A stretch of 64,000 bases of DNA, taken from the NCBI GenBank assembly GCA_018825965.1, contig JAHKAA010000014.1, positions 40,620-104,619 of the forward strand, given 5' to 3'. A program made the position numbers and the translations under genes. A model generated the notes under the pieces. It was given only the letters and a program-made list of their open reading frames with translations, did no database searches and had not been told where the DNA came from. The stretch's first letter is position 1; the number at the start of each line of letters is the position of its first letter. The DNA comes from Gammaproteobacteria bacterium. Lineage in GTDB: Bacteria > Pseudomonadota > Gammaproteobacteria > Enterobacterales > Alteromonadaceae. This document shows, one piece after another, positions 43,676 to 52,966 of the stretch.

Positions 43676-44290
43676 TTAGTTTATCCAGCTGCCATAGAGC
43701 TCAGTCAAGACCGGCAGCACAGACAACACAAGTAACAGTGCCATAGCCCAGTTAAAAATACGCTGATACAAAGGCTGATTTAATACAGAACGCAATAAAG
43801 CACCACAAGTTAGCCAGATCCCAATACAAGGAAAACTCACCAGCAAAAAAGCTGCTGTGATTTGAGTGACATCCCACCAGGTGTTACCTGCAACTGTGGT
43901 AAAAGCAGCCACAGCCCCTGATGCCATGATCCAGGCTTTGCCATTCACCCACTGAAATAAAGCGGCCTGCAGAAAACTAAAAGGTTTGGCATCTGAGCCC
44001 TCAATGCTGCCAGGCGTGCTGGAGCCAATTTTCCAGGCCAGCCACAGCAAATACAACACACCCACCACTTTGATCCAAAGATGCAACTGTGGAAAACGTT
44101 CAAACACCACACCAAAACCCAGGCCCACCAACAGCACCATCAATGGAAAACCAAAACAAATACCAAAAAAGTGCGGCAGACTGGATTTGACACCATAGTT
44201 CACGCCGGACGACAACATCATAATGTTATTTGGGCCAGGGGTAACTGTAGTGGAAAAGGCAAAAAACAATACGGCAAAAAAAACGTCCAC
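43676..44290 (-). CDS. LysE/RhtB-family exporter
   Basis: This 204-residue membrane protein starts at GTG 44290 with GGAG five bases upstream. Six helices are predicted. The family motif TVTPGPNNIMMLSSGVNYG is near the N-terminus and FQWVNGKAWIMASG lies in the middle. LysE/RhtB proteins export amino acids or related metabolites; the cargo is not predictable. It ends just before the ABC ATPase gene. Confidence 0.9.
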   Translation of the reverse strand: MDVFFAVLFFAFSTTVTPGPNNIMMLSSGVNYGVKSSLPHFFGICFGFPLMVLLVGLGFGVVFERFPQLHLWIKVVGVLYLLWLAWKIGSSTPGSIEGSDAKPFSFLQAALFQWVNGKAWIMASGAVAAFTTVAGNTWWDVTQITAAFLLVSFPCIGIWLTCGALLRSVLNQPLYQRIFNWAMALLLVLSVLPVLTELYGSWIN

Positions 44291-44377
44291 AACAACTCCA
44301 GAGGACAAAGCTTTAATGTATTGAATCTAAAGCAGATCAGCTCTTAAATACAAGAGATAAAACTCAGTCTGCTGTAT

Positions 44378-45229
44378 TTATTCAGGTTGGTACCAAAGTG
44401 CAGATTTTGCCAAAGGGGTTTCGGGAGGGAGGAACGGATTTTCAAGTTCTGCCAGCTTCCGGTCAGACAGTTTCATTTTTTTAAGATGACTGACAAAATG
44501 TTTTTGAAACAACAGATCAAAACTACCGTCTTTTAACGCCAGCCTTAATCCTCTTTCAATCTGTTGTGCTAATTGCGGTTTTTTATTGGAGACAAAAAAG
44601 TATACAGCCCCCGGATAATGCAATAACCAGTCGCTTTCAATCACCAAACTCTGGTCGGCAAATTGCTGTTGTTCTGCAGCTATTTCCAGCACACTGCGTG
44701 GCACTGCCTCTACTCTTTTATGCAGCAGCATCTGAAACAAGCTCTGGTAGCTTGAAGCATCCAGCACTTTAAATTTATTGTGCCGCAATACCTCTGTATC
44801 CACCCAGTCATGCACCTGAGAGAACATAAGCTGTCTCAGAGCAGCCTGGTCTTTCAGCGCAGTGAATCTGGCCTGCTCATCAGCACGAATAAGCAAAAGA
44901 CGGTAACTGCCAAGACCTTTATAAATGGGGATCCGTATCGGCAGAAAACGTTTTTCACGTTCAATGGATGTCATGGTCCAGACCACATCCACTTCTACAC
45001 CAGTTTCAAGCAGTTGCAAAGAACGACTTCTGGACACCCTGATACCGGCACTTTGCAGCGAAGCTGCACTACCGGTCTTTTTTAAGGCAAGTTCAAGCAA
45101 AGCGATAGCATAATCAGAGCGATGATCGCCTGAGTCTTCAATAGCAGGGTAACGAACTGTTTCCGCAGTGGCTGCAGGCATCAAACAAAACATCAGACAA
45201 AGCAGCAGGCAGAACCAAGAGTTAGACAT
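44378..45229 (-). CDS. Periplasmic solute-binding-like protein
   Basis: This 283-residue exported protein has a signal peptide ending in AATAE. It has the type-II solute-binding fold pattern of amino-acid binding proteins (SBP_bac_3): SRSLQLLETGVEVDVVWTMT, then YKGLGSYRLLLIR. The C-terminal part has LAQQIERGLRLALKDGSFD. Related orphan proteins in Alteromonadales are not linked to ABC transporters, and no transporter gene is adjacent here. The ligand is unknown. Confidence 0.78.
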   Translation of the reverse strand: MSNSWFCLLLCLMFCLMPAATAETVRYPAIEDSGDHRSDYAIALLELALKKTGSAASLQSAGIRVSRSRSLQLLETGVEVDVVWTMTSIEREKRFLPIRIPIYKGLGSYRLLLIRADEQARFTALKDQAALRQLMFSQVHDWVDTEVLRHNKFKVLDASSYQSLFQMLLHKRVEAVPRSVLEIAAEQQQFADQSLVIESDWLLHYPGAVYFFVSNKKPQLAQQIERGLRLALKDGSFDLLFQKHFVSHLKKMKLSDRKLAELENPFLPPETPLAKSALWYQPE

Positions 45230-45272
45230 CTGGTATATCCTGAAAAATGAACTGCTTAGAGTGTAGGAGAAT

Positions 45273-45322
45273 TCGGGTCAGAGTAAAATTCGACCAGTAG
45301 GTTTAATTTTACTCGGACCCGA
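45273..45322. repeat. REP-like palindrome after glnS
   Basis: The arms TCGGGTCAGAGTAAAATT and AATTTTACTCGGACCCGA pair in 17 of 18 positions around a 14-base loop. They share GGTCAGAGT with the palindromes at mltA and efp. It starts within 10 bases of the glnS stop codon. Confidence 0.7.
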
Positions 45323-45331
45323 TTAAAGGAT

Positions 45332-46993
45332 TTAATCTTCGAAGAAGGTATCGCGCAGAGCCACAGTGCGGTTAAAGACTAAATGATCCGGCGTTGAATC
45401 TTTGTTGTCGGCACAGTAATACCCTTCACGCTCAAACTGGAAAGCTTTTTCGGCTTCAGCTGTTTTTAAGCTTGGCTCAACCCAACCTGTTTTCACTGTG
45501 AGTGAAACCGGGTTAATCACAGCTAAAAAATCATCTTCAGCCGCAGGGTTGGGTACTGTGAATAACTTGTCGTAAATACGGAATTCAGCAGGTACAGCTT
45601 GTGAGGCTTCTACCCAGTGGATCACACCCCGTACTTTACGGCCATCGGCCGGGTTCACACCTAAAGTCTCCGGATCGTAGGAACAAATCAGTTCTACAAT
45701 ATCGCCGGCTTCGTTTTTAATTACTTCATCAGCACGAATCACATAAGCGCCACGTAAGCGAACTTCGCCCCCTGTCACCATACGCTTGTACTTTTTGTTG
45801 GCTTCTTCACGGAAGTCGGCACGGTCTATATACAAAGTACGACCAAAAGGCACTTTGCGGCTGCCCATGCTTTCTTCTTTTGGATGGTTATGTACCTCTA
45901 ACCATTCGACATCATCGGCTTTGTAGTTGCTGATGGTCACTTTTAACGGATCAATGACCGCCATAGCCCGTGGTGCATTGGCATCCAGATCTTCACGGAT
46001 ACAGGAGTCCAACGCACTGATTTCAATCATATTGTCTTGCTTGGTCACACCAATACGTTTGGCGAATTCACGCAAAGAGGCTGGCGTAAAACCACGGCGA
46101 CGCAAACCTGCAATAGTAGGCATACGAGGGTCATCCCAACCAGCGACATGGCCACCTTCCACCAGATTGTGTAACTTACGTTTACTCATCACCTGATACT
46201 CAAGGTTCAGACGGGAGAATTCGATTTGCTGTGGATGACAGGCAATAGTGATGTTGTCCAAAATCCAGTCGTATAAACGGCGGTTATCCTGGAACTCCAG
46301 CGTACATAACGAATGCGTAATGCCTTCCAGCGCATCAGAAATACAATGTGTGAAGTCGTACATGGGGTAAATGCACCACTTATCACCGGTTTGATGGTGA
46401 TGGGCAAACTTAACGCGGTAGATCACCGGGTCGCGCATACAGATAAAAGCTGAACTCATATCAATTTTGGCGCGTAGCGAACACTCGCCCTCTTTAAAAC
46501 CACCGGCACGCATTTTTTCAAACAAGGCCAGGTTTTCTTCAACTGAAGTATCACGGGTTGGGCTGTTTTTACCAGGCTGAGTTAAATTGCCACGGTATTC
46601 ACGCATTTGTTCTGCATTTAAAAAACAAACATAAGCCAGACCTTTGGTAATCAGTTCAACGGCATAACCATACAGCGTATCAAAATAATCTGACGAATAA
46701 CGCACATTGCCAGACCAGTTAAAGCCTAACCACTGCACGTCCTGCTGAATAGAATTGACAAAGTCGATGTCTTCTTTTTCAGGGTTGGTGTCGTCAAAAC
46801 GTAAGTTACACTGACCCTGATAATCTTCTGCTATACCAAAGTTCAGACAAATAGACTTCGCATGACCAATGTGCAGATAACCATTTGGCTCTGGCGGGAA
46901 ACGGGTCACAGTAGTGTTGTGTTTGCCTGAGGCCAGATCGGCATCGATGATCTGACGAATAAAGTTAGTTGGGCGATGTTCAAGGTCCGCCAT
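45332..46993 (-). CDS. glnS: Glutaminyl-tRNA synthetase
   Basis: This 553-residue class-I synthetase charges tRNA-Gln. It has the HIGH motif in [14 protein letters not shown], the KMSKS-type motif VMSKRKL, and a C-terminal beta-barrel anticodon-binding region. Length equals that of the E. coli enzyme. The start at ATG 46993 is preferred over an upstream TTG. It is monocistronic, ended by a REP-like palindrome. Confidence 0.97.
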   Translation of the reverse strand: MADLEHRPTNFIRQIIDADLASGKHNTTVTRFPPEPNGYLHIGHAKSICLNFGIAEDYQGQCNLRFDDTNPEKEDIDFVNSIQQDVQWLGFNWSGNVRYSSDYFDTLYGYAVELITKGLAYVCFLNAEQMREYRGNLTQPGKNSPTRDTSVEENLALFEKMRAGGFKEGECSLRAKIDMSSAFICMRDPVIYRVKFAHHHQTGDKWCIYPMYDFTHCISDALEGITHSLCTLEFQDNRRLYDWILDNITIACHPQQIEFSRLNLEYQVMSKRKLHNLVEGGHVAGWDDPRMPTIAGLRRRGFTPASLREFAKRIGVTKQDNMIEISALDSCIREDLDANAPRAMAVIDPLKVTISNYKADDVEWLEVHNHPKEESMGSRKVPFGRTLYIDRADFREEANKKYKRMVTGGEVRLRGAYVIRADEVIKNEAGDIVELICSYDPETLGVNPADGRKVRGVIHWVEASQAVPAEFRIYDKLFTVPNPAAEDDFLAVINPVSLTVKTGWVEPSLKTAEAEKAFQFEREGYYCADNKDSTPDHLVFNRTVALRDTFFED

Positions 46994-47161
46994 AAAATTC
47001 AAATCCTTATCTGAAGAACCAGCAGCAGAGTGTGCCGGATTAAATTACTGAAATATGGCGGCATTATAACAGCTGAAATGCTTCTGACTATAGCCGTCGC
47101 ACTTGAAGCTGCAGCCGTGTTGACCAGGCGCTCTATGCCAGCAGCTTTTTGAATTTGATGA

Positions 47162-47184
47162 GGGCGGGAGCAAGCCCGGCCCCT
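47162..47184. repeat. GC-rich REP-like element, copy 1
   Basis: GGGCGGGAGCAAGCCC followed by GGCCCCT. It matches the element at 54998-55020 in 20 of 23 positions. It lies between the potassium-channel and glnS genes. Confidence 0.6.
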
Positions 47185-47212
47185 GCGGCATCGTCGATTC
47201 AGAGTGAATAAG

Positions 47213-48205
47213 TTAGCGGGTCATTTTTTTGACAAATACCACCACAAAAAGCGCTATGGTAAAGCTGCCGGTAAAGGCTTCAATGGCGGCCACCAGCCGC
47301 GATCCGCCAACAGGAGTGATATCGCCATAACCCAGGGTCGTAAAAGTGACCACTGAGTAGTACATACAATTTAAAAGCAAATTCAGATTTTGTTGCCAGC
47401 TTTGTTCAGAGGAATACATCAGCACTTCCCCCTGAAAACTGACACCTAAAAACAAGTAAAAAAAGCTGCAGATAAAAATCAGCACTAACGAAAAAAACAC
47501 CACCCGCACCGGATCTTCACCATAACCACAAAACACATCTATTAGCTTGGAAAACAGGCGTTTATGTGACAAAACCGGGTATTGAAAACGCCGCATCCGC
47601 AGTTCTTGCTGAATGTAAAAGCCTGCTCTGCTGAACAAGCCTTCATGTTCAGCCGCTTTACGCAGGTCACGGTAAATTTCTTCTGATTGTTCAAAATAGT
47701 CCAACGCCATGGCCCAATCTTTAATTTTAACCGCCTGATGAGCAATGCTCTCCTGTCGTAACTGATCACCCAACTGAATATGCTCAATGCGTGCACCAGT
47801 CCATTTTACGCCCAATAAATTAGCCTGCTGCAATTCAACCCAATGTGCATTGGCGTCACGTAAATCGGCCTTCATTAAATTAGCCTGATGCAGTTTTACT
47901 TTGTATAAATGAGCGCCACGTAAATTGGCGCGATATAAATCGGCATGGGTCAGATCAAAGCCTGACTCTGAAGGACCTGCAGCCAAATTTAAACCAGGCA
48001 TATCGGCGCGACGCAAAGAAATGCCCCGCATCTGCCCCCCATTACGGGCATAAGCTTCTAAAGCGCTGCAATCTTCTGCTTTTTTACACTGGGTGGGGTC
48101 ATGCCAATAACAAAGGCCAGATGAACCTGCGGGTTCGGTACATTTGTGGCCTTCATCTTCTTCGTAACAACATACAGGGACTAAATTGACTGCAACCTGA
48201 GCCAT
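47213..48205 (-). CDS. Cys-rich / pentapeptide-repeat / potassium-channel fusion protein
   Basis: This 330-residue protein has three parts. The N-terminus (1-50) has six cysteines and a CYWH motif that may bind a metal. Residues 60-140 are pentapeptide repeats of the A(D/N)LxxA type (HADLYRANLRGAHLYKVKL). After a helical linker (148-205) come two transmembrane helices (about 233-256 and 304-326) with the pore helix and selectivity filter TTLGYGD at 289-295. The filter predicts a K+ channel. The role of the repeats, perhaps gating or tethering, is unknown. Monocistronic. Confidence 0.88.
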   Translation of the reverse strand: MAQVAVNLVPVCCYEEDEGHKCTEPAGSSGLCYWHDPTQCKKAEDCSALEAYARNGGQMRGISLRRADMPGLNLAAGPSESGFDLTHADLYRANLRGAHLYKVKLHQANLMKADLRDANAHWVELQQANLLGVKWTGARIEHIQLGDQLRQESIAHQAVKIKDWAMALDYFEQSEEIYRDLRKAAEHEGLFSRAGFYIQQELRMRRFQYPVLSHKRLFSKLIDVFCGYGEDPVRVVFFSLVLIFICSFFYLFLGVSFQGEVLMYSSEQSWQQNLNLLLNCMYYSVVTFTTLGYGDITPVGGSRLVAAIEAFTGSFTIALFVVVFVKKMTR

Positions 48206-48272
48206 AACAATGCCTGATCAGTTTCGGTAGTTGTTAGTCTAGCCCAGCCCTACAGATTTTAAATGGCAACTA

Positions 48273-48668
48273 CTAGCCCAACATCGGCATATACACCAAC
48301 TCCCAGACATGACCATCTAAATCCTGAAAACCATGGGCATACATAAAATCATGCTCCTGCGGCTGGTTGTAAGTTCTGCCACCGGCTTTGACGGCTTTTT
48401 GCACCAACTCATCCACTTCAACCTTGCTGTGGCAACTTAAGCAGTTCAGCACCTGCGTCTGCTGATGGCTGTCAATTAAAGGATGAGGGCTAAAAGACGC
48501 AAACTTCTCTTTGGTCAGAAGCATCAGGTACAAGTCATCACTCAGCACAATACAACTGGCGGTATCGTCACTGAATTGCGGCTTAACACCAAAACCCAGC
48601 TGAAGAAAAAAGTCAGTGGAGACTTTTAGATCAATGGCGGCTAAGTTGATAAATAATTTACGGTTCAT
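48273..48668 (-). CDS. VOC/glyoxalase-superfamily protein
   Basis: This 131-residue protein starts at ATG 48668 with AGGAA upstream; earlier in-frame starts lack support. The VOC pattern is clear: INLAAIDLKVSTDFFLQLGF at the start and GFQDLDGHVWELVYM at the end, including the metal-type Glu. Related proteins are often annotated as glyoxalase or extradiol-dioxygenase-like with unknown substrate. Confidence 0.88.
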   Translation of the reverse strand: MNRKLFINLAAIDLKVSTDFFLQLGFGVKPQFSDDTASCIVLSDDLYLMLLTKEKFASFSPHPLIDSHQQTQVLNCLSCHSKVEVDELVQKAVKAGGRTYNQPQEHDFMYAHGFQDLDGHVWELVYMPMLG

Positions 48669-48746
48669 GCTGTTTCCTGAGCTAAACAAGATGTAGAGCA
48701 GAGTACTCCGGCTCAGGCAAAATGCAACATGCCTGCACCAGCTTAT

Positions 48747-48780
48747 GGCGGACTGCCTGCGGCGAGTCCACCCTACAACC
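48747..48780. repeat. REP-like inverted repeat
   Basis: GGCGGACT and AGTCCACC form arms around a ten-base loop, followed by CTACAACC. Elements of this shape are common interspersed repeats. Only one copy was noticed here. Confidence 0.4.
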
Positions 48781-48836
48781 TTTATCCGGAGAATACATTC
48801 GACGTAAAGCGGCAATGCGTCACTCTACAATCACCT

Positions 48837-50834
48837 TCATATACAACTGGCCTCGCTAAAGTTTTTCTGTTCTCTGTATAAATACGAAGGTAACTGCACC
48901 AAAGCCAAAGCTTTATTTTTATCTGCAAACGACACAGCCTCAGCGCTTAAATGAAGTTTTTTCTGCTCTGACTGATAAAAACCAGCGACACTTGCTCCAT
49001 CAGGTTTTAAAATCACCAACTCTTGTTGCTGTGGCTTTTGTTGCATCAACGCAAAGTAGTTTTCAAACTGCAATAAAGCGCGGCCTGGGCTGGTTTTATC
49101 CAGCATAAAATCACGGCCTGTCATGGTATGACAGCTGGATATGCCCATCATAGACAATAAAGTTGGCGCTAAATCTATCTGGCTGGCGAGGGGTTTCAGC
49201 AGTTCTGGCTTTGTATCAGCTCCTAAAATCAGCCCGGGGATATGAAACTTGTCAACCGGGATCAAGCTATCGCCATATATTCTGCTGTCATGATCAGCCA
49301 CAACCAAAAACAAAGTATCCTGCCAATAGTCGCTTTTTTTAGCCTTTTCAAAAAACTGTCCCATGGCCCAGTCGGCATATTTCACTGCATTATTGACTGT
49401 ATTTTTTGGATCTTCGTATAAATCGATCCGGTCATCCGGAAACTCAAAAGGCTCATGATTGCTGGAGGTGAAAATCAGGCTAAAAAAGGGCTTTCCCTGC
49501 CGATGCAAGGCCTGTAATTGCTGATGCGCTGTGTTAAACAGGTCCTCATCACTGGCCCCCCAACTGCCGGTAAACACAGGGTTCTGCATCTGACTTTGAT
49601 CCACAATTTGATCGACACCATTGCCGGTGAAAAAGCTACGCATATTGTCAAAATGCGCTTCACCACCATACACAAACTGGGTGCGGTAACCCGCAGATTT
49701 CAGAATAGAAGCAAGGGTAGTGAAATGCTGCTGGCTATTGGATAACTTCACCGTGCTTTGCGCTGGTGTTGGTGGAAAACCAGCCACTACAGCTTCAATA
49801 CCCCGCACAGAACGGGTGCCTGTGGCATACAAATGTTCAAACCAGAGGCCCTGCTGCTTTAACTTTTCAAGCTCTGGTGTGACGGCCAAACCACCTAAAG
49901 ATTGTACAAAAGTAGCGCCCAGACTTTCCTGCAGTACGATCACCAGATTCAGTGGTTTCTCACGTTTGATCACTGCCTGTTGCCAATGCGCTGTGGGGTA
50001 ATTGGGGTTCGCAAACTGATAGGATTTTAACCAGGGCCAATCCAGACTTTGTTTCAGCATTTGTTCTGTCGGTAATTTGCCATAGATCTCACTGGAGCGC
50101 GCTTCATGCTTCAGGTTATACAAAGCATACAACACTGAATAGGCTGAACTTAATACCAACGAATTGACCATAGCGTCCGAAGTGATAGCAAATAATGCCG
50201 GATTAGCAGGCCTGTGGTCGGTGGTAGAACGAATACCAGCAAAAAGCAGTACAAGCGCCAGACACCAAAGCCCAACAGTTTTACCAACAGACCAGCTAAT
50301 CAGGCTGCATTTGCCAGAGCGAAAGAGTAGCCGCATCAACCAGGTCAAAACCAAAGTCGCAACAACACCCAAAACTAAAGGCAAACGAAAACCAAACCAT
50401 AAAGTCGACAACACTTCTTTTGGGTATTTCAGATACTCAACAAAAAGCCGGTTCGGCCGCACATCGTATTGCAGAATAAAGGCTGGTGATGCCAGTTCCA
50501 TAAATACCAGCAGTACCAAAGCACTCAGGCACCACAGATAACTAAACTGAAACCAGAGCTTGCCTAAACCACGCACTGATGCCAGCGGAAGAAGCAGAAC
50601 AGGCAGCACCAAGAGTAAACAAACAACGATAATATCGGCGCGCAGGCCTTGCACAAACAACTGCATCAGCACATCAGTCTGCACCACTCTGTCGTATTGC
50701 CACATCACCAAAGCCAGCCTGCTCAGACTCAACAGCACCAGCCCCAGCACCGCAGTACGGATCAAATAACGATAAGGGCCTAAGCAAAACAGATTTGAAA
50801 AGAAAGACGGTTTTTCGGCGGTTACAGCAGACAT
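48837..50834 (-). CDS. LTA-synthase-family phosphoglycerol transferase-like protein
   Basis: This 665-residue membrane enzyme has five N-terminal helices (about 25-45, 65-88, 95-120, 147-170, 185-202) and an extracytoplasmic sulfatase-fold domain from about 290. Metal and nucleophile sites are visible: Glu303 in VLQESLGATF, Thr340 in ATGTRS, and ADHDSR further on. The LtaS/OpgB family transfers phosphoglycerol or phosphoethanolamine from phospholipids to glycans or lipids. In Gram-negatives the acceptor is often a periplasmic glucan or is unknown. Confidence 0.9.
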   Translation of the reverse strand: MSAVTAEKPSFFSNLFCLGPYRYLIRTAVLGLVLLSLSRLALVMWQYDRVVQTDVLMQLFVQGLRADIIVVCLLLVLPVLLLPLASVRGLGKLWFQFSYLWCLSALVLLVFMELASPAFILQYDVRPNRLFVEYLKYPKEVLSTLWFGFRLPLVLGVVATLVLTWLMRLLFRSGKCSLISWSVGKTVGLWCLALVLLFAGIRSTTDHRPANPALFAITSDAMVNSLVLSSAYSVLYALYNLKHEARSSEIYGKLPTEQMLKQSLDWPWLKSYQFANPNYPTAHWQQAVIKREKPLNLVIVLQESLGATFVQSLGGLAVTPELEKLKQQGLWFEHLYATGTRSVRGIEAVVAGFPPTPAQSTVKLSNSQQHFTTLASILKSAGYRTQFVYGGEAHFDNMRSFFTGNGVDQIVDQSQMQNPVFTGSWGASDEDLFNTAHQQLQALHRQGKPFFSLIFTSSNHEPFEFPDDRIDLYEDPKNTVNNAVKYADWAMGQFFEKAKKSDYWQDTLFLVVADHDSRIYGDSLIPVDKFHIPGLILGADTKPELLKPLASQIDLAPTLLSMMGISSCHTMTGRDFMLDKTSPGRALLQFENYFALMQQKPQQQELVILKPDGASVAGFYQSEQKKLHLSAEAVSFADKNKALALVQLPSYLYREQKNFSEASCI

Positions 50835-51059
50835 AAAGAGACCTCGGTTTTAATTGAGGCCAGCATAAAAGTGGATACTTAAGGGAGGCTTAAGAGGGAG
50901 AATTTTGATCGTTATTAGAGGCCAGGCATTTCAACCACTGTGCTTGTGGTCGTCTGCACAGACCATGCTCTTTACGCTGTGAGGTGACTTGCTACTAAAA
51001 AGCAGAAATGAATAAAAAACTAAAATCTAACCAGAGAATATATCCGCTTCATACCCCTG

Positions 51060-51087
51060 TTGCACTGCCACTTTGTGGCGAGTGCAA
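51060..51087. repeat. REP-like hairpin between envelope genes
   Basis: TTGCACT plus GCCAC pair with GTGGC plus AGTGCAA around TTT, with one bulged G. It lies in the 281-base space upstream of the LtaS-like gene and downstream of the beta-strand-rich protein gene. Confidence 0.5.
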
Positions 51088-51115
51088 CCTACGCAGCAAC
51101 AAGATCCATCGACCA

Positions 51116-51841
51116 CTAAAACTCATACTCCAGCGCAAAACGTAAGGTGCGGTCTACTGTGTTGTTGTCGATGGCAACTATTACCGCCAGCTCCCATTTC
51201 AGCTGCTTTTGTTTATCAAACTTATGCACGCCCATTAAGCTTGGGCCTGCGCCTTTGTAGTTTTCGCCGGCATACAACTCAATAGCAGGCTGTACTGCGG
51301 GTAACCAGCGGTAACGGTATTGAGCGCGGAATTCGCCTTCCCATTCGGCGTCCAGTGTCTGGCCCCATTCGTAGACGGCCAAGGCATTTAAGGTCAGGCT
51401 GGTTGGGCCGAATTCTTTTTCCATTAATAGCCCGGTGGTGAATTCGTAGTTGTCCTGATTATTTTGTCGCTCCAGTTCAAACAACATACCCCAGTCGGCG
51501 CTGTACTGGCCCTGCTCTGTCAGCATCCAGCGCAGCTCCAGCTCATAACCTGTTAATTTGTAATCTTCAGGGCTGATGCGATCTGCGATGACATAAATTT
51601 CCAAAGCTACACGTTCAGCGACAGAGAAACCGTAACCCAGTTTTTGCCCCATCGTATTATTATCTGGATGATCGGCCTGACGCTGGTAAAAGTAGCGGTA
51701 CTCAAATTCACGCTCCAGCGGCTGTACATAAGGATGATAGACCTTGTCGACCACACGCCCATCCGCCAAAGCTGAAGCGCTGCTGCACAGACAAACCAAA
51801 CACAAAGCCTTCACCACCGCTTTTTTGCTGTAAAGCTTCAT
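51116..51841 (-). CDS. Beta-strand-rich envelope protein of unknown function
   Basis: This 241-residue exported protein starts at ATG 51841 (GGAG seven bases upstream) and has a signal peptide ending SASALAD. The mature part has alternating hydrophobic strands (FEYRYFYQRQ, YGFSVAERVALEIYV, AQYRYRW, RTLRFALEYEF) with a terminal Phe, like a small outer-membrane beta-barrel. It is coupled by ATGA to the FTR1-like gene, and is therefore probably an outer-membrane partner of that system. Confidence 0.75.
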   Translation of the reverse strand: MKLYSKKAVVKALCLVCLCSSASALADGRVVDKVYHPYVQPLEREFEYRYFYQRQADHPDNNTMGQKLGYGFSVAERVALEIYVIADRISPEDYKLTGYELELRWMLTEQGQYSADWGMLFELERQNNQDNYEFTTGLLMEKEFGPTSLTLNALAVYEWGQTLDAEWEGEFRAQYRYRWLPAVQPAIELYAGENYKGAGPSLMGVHKFDKQKQLKWELAVIVAIDNNTVDRTLRFALEYEF

Positions 51842-52569
51842 CTTTTTTTCTCCATCAAGCTGCAACACCAGAACAACACCGCAAAACACAGCAAATACAA
51901 CAGAACTTGAAACAGGCTGGGTGTAGCTTCGTAGCCCATCAGCGCCTGCAAAAAGAAACCCAATTCAGATTGCTCCGACAACAGCTGTTCGGTTTGCCAC
52001 AGCTGTGGCCCTGCGGGGAGCCAATCAGATTGAATCAATATGGCTGATGCCATCATCACCTGACGAGCGCCTAACAAAGACAATAACAAGGCAAAACTAT
52101 GGATACGCCACTGTTTCAGCTCGGTCAGCAGGTAATACCAAAGCACAGCTATGCTGACCCCTATGCCAACTCCCAAAGCTGAACCCAACACCAAATCAGC
52201 GGGTGTGTTTTCTGTTTGTGTTGGCAACCAGGTATATAACAATAAGTTACTGCCGCTGATACTGAACAAACAAGCAGCAGCAATAGCTGAACTCAACGGC
52301 GCCCACTGAGCTTTCAGCGCCGACAAACAGAGCAACACAAAACAGCTCAGATATAAAAAACTGTATAAAAGCTCCAACCCAAGACCATCCAGTTGCTCTG
52401 AAATCCATACCATCTTAAGGCTGATAAGGCTTAGCATCAGCACTGAGGGCAACACAAAATACAAAGCAAAACTACGCCAGACGCTTCTGTGCCATACCAG
52501 CAAAGTCGCCAGTAGCAAACAGAGCGGCAATAATTCGCGTAAAAACATCAGCACCGTATTAATAAGCAT
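51838..52569 (-). CDS. FTR1-family permease lacking REXXE iron motifs
   Basis: This 243-residue protein has seven hydrophobic helices and aligns along its whole length with EfeU/FTR1 iron permeases as I remember them. In particular the end, LLSEQSELGFFLQALMGYEA, followed by SLFQVLLYL, is typical. The first REXXE motif is RELLP (11-15). The second, expected as REGLE, is SISGSN (103-108). The later His-Glu region is also absent. Iron transport by the known mechanism is therefore unlikely. It follows a cupredoxin-like gene with an 11-base overlap. Confidence 0.75.
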   Translation of the reverse strand: MLINTVLMFLRELLPLCLLLATLLVWHRSVWRSFALYFVLPSVLMLSLISLKMVWISEQLDGLGLELLYSFLYLSCFVLLCLSALKAQWAPLSSAIAAACLFSISGSNLLLYTWLPTQTENTPADLVLGSALGVGIGVSIAVLWYYLLTELKQWRIHSFALLLSLLGARQVMMASAILIQSDWLPAGPQLWQTEQLLSEQSELGFFLQALMGYEATPSLFQVLLYLLCFAVLFWCCSLMEKKR

Positions 52570-52966
52570 GATTGGCCTTATGCTGTTGCCACTCAGCTTC
52601 AGGCAGGGCTATTAACACGCCCTGCGCGCTGTCCGGGTTGTATTCACCAAAAAACTCATAACGGCCAGGTTTGAGCGGCCCCACAAACAAAGTCGCTTTG
52701 CCTTTGCCTAAAATCACTTTTTCGCGGTTTAAGCTAAAACTTTCAAATTCTTCAGGCGACGGGTCCTGATTCAGCACCAGCAGCTTCACTTTTTCACCGG
52801 CTGGTACGTACAGCACTGAGGGTTGAAACAGATGATCTTTAATCTGTAGCTCAAATACTTTTTGCTCTGCGACAACAGGCAGAGTCAGTACTAACAATGC
52901 TGCAACGGGCAATGCCGTTTTATTGTTTTTTCTTAACTTTTTGCTGTTCAATTTTTTGTTTTTCAA
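52559..52966 (-). CDS. Exported cupredoxin-like protein without Cys ligand
   Basis: This 135-residue protein starts at TTG 52966, overlapping the kinase stop codon (TTGA); no ATG exists in the frame. A Lys-rich leader and hydrophobic segment form the signal peptide, ending VVAEQ. The cupredoxin fold is seen in FQPSVLYVPAGEKVKLLVLN, EEFESFSLNREKVI and GRYEFFGEY, as in the cupredoxin domain linked to EfeO/FTR1 systems. The type-1 copper Cys is missing, so acidic residues may bind metal instead. Genetic coupling to an FTR1-like gene supports that link. Confidence 0.78.
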   Translation of the reverse strand: MKNKKLNSKKLRKNNKTALPVAALLVLTLPVVAEQKVFELQIKDHLFQPSVLYVPAGEKVKLLVLNQDPSPEEFESFSLNREKVILGKGKATLFVGPLKPGRYEFFGEYNPDSAQGVLIALPEAEWQQHKANHAY

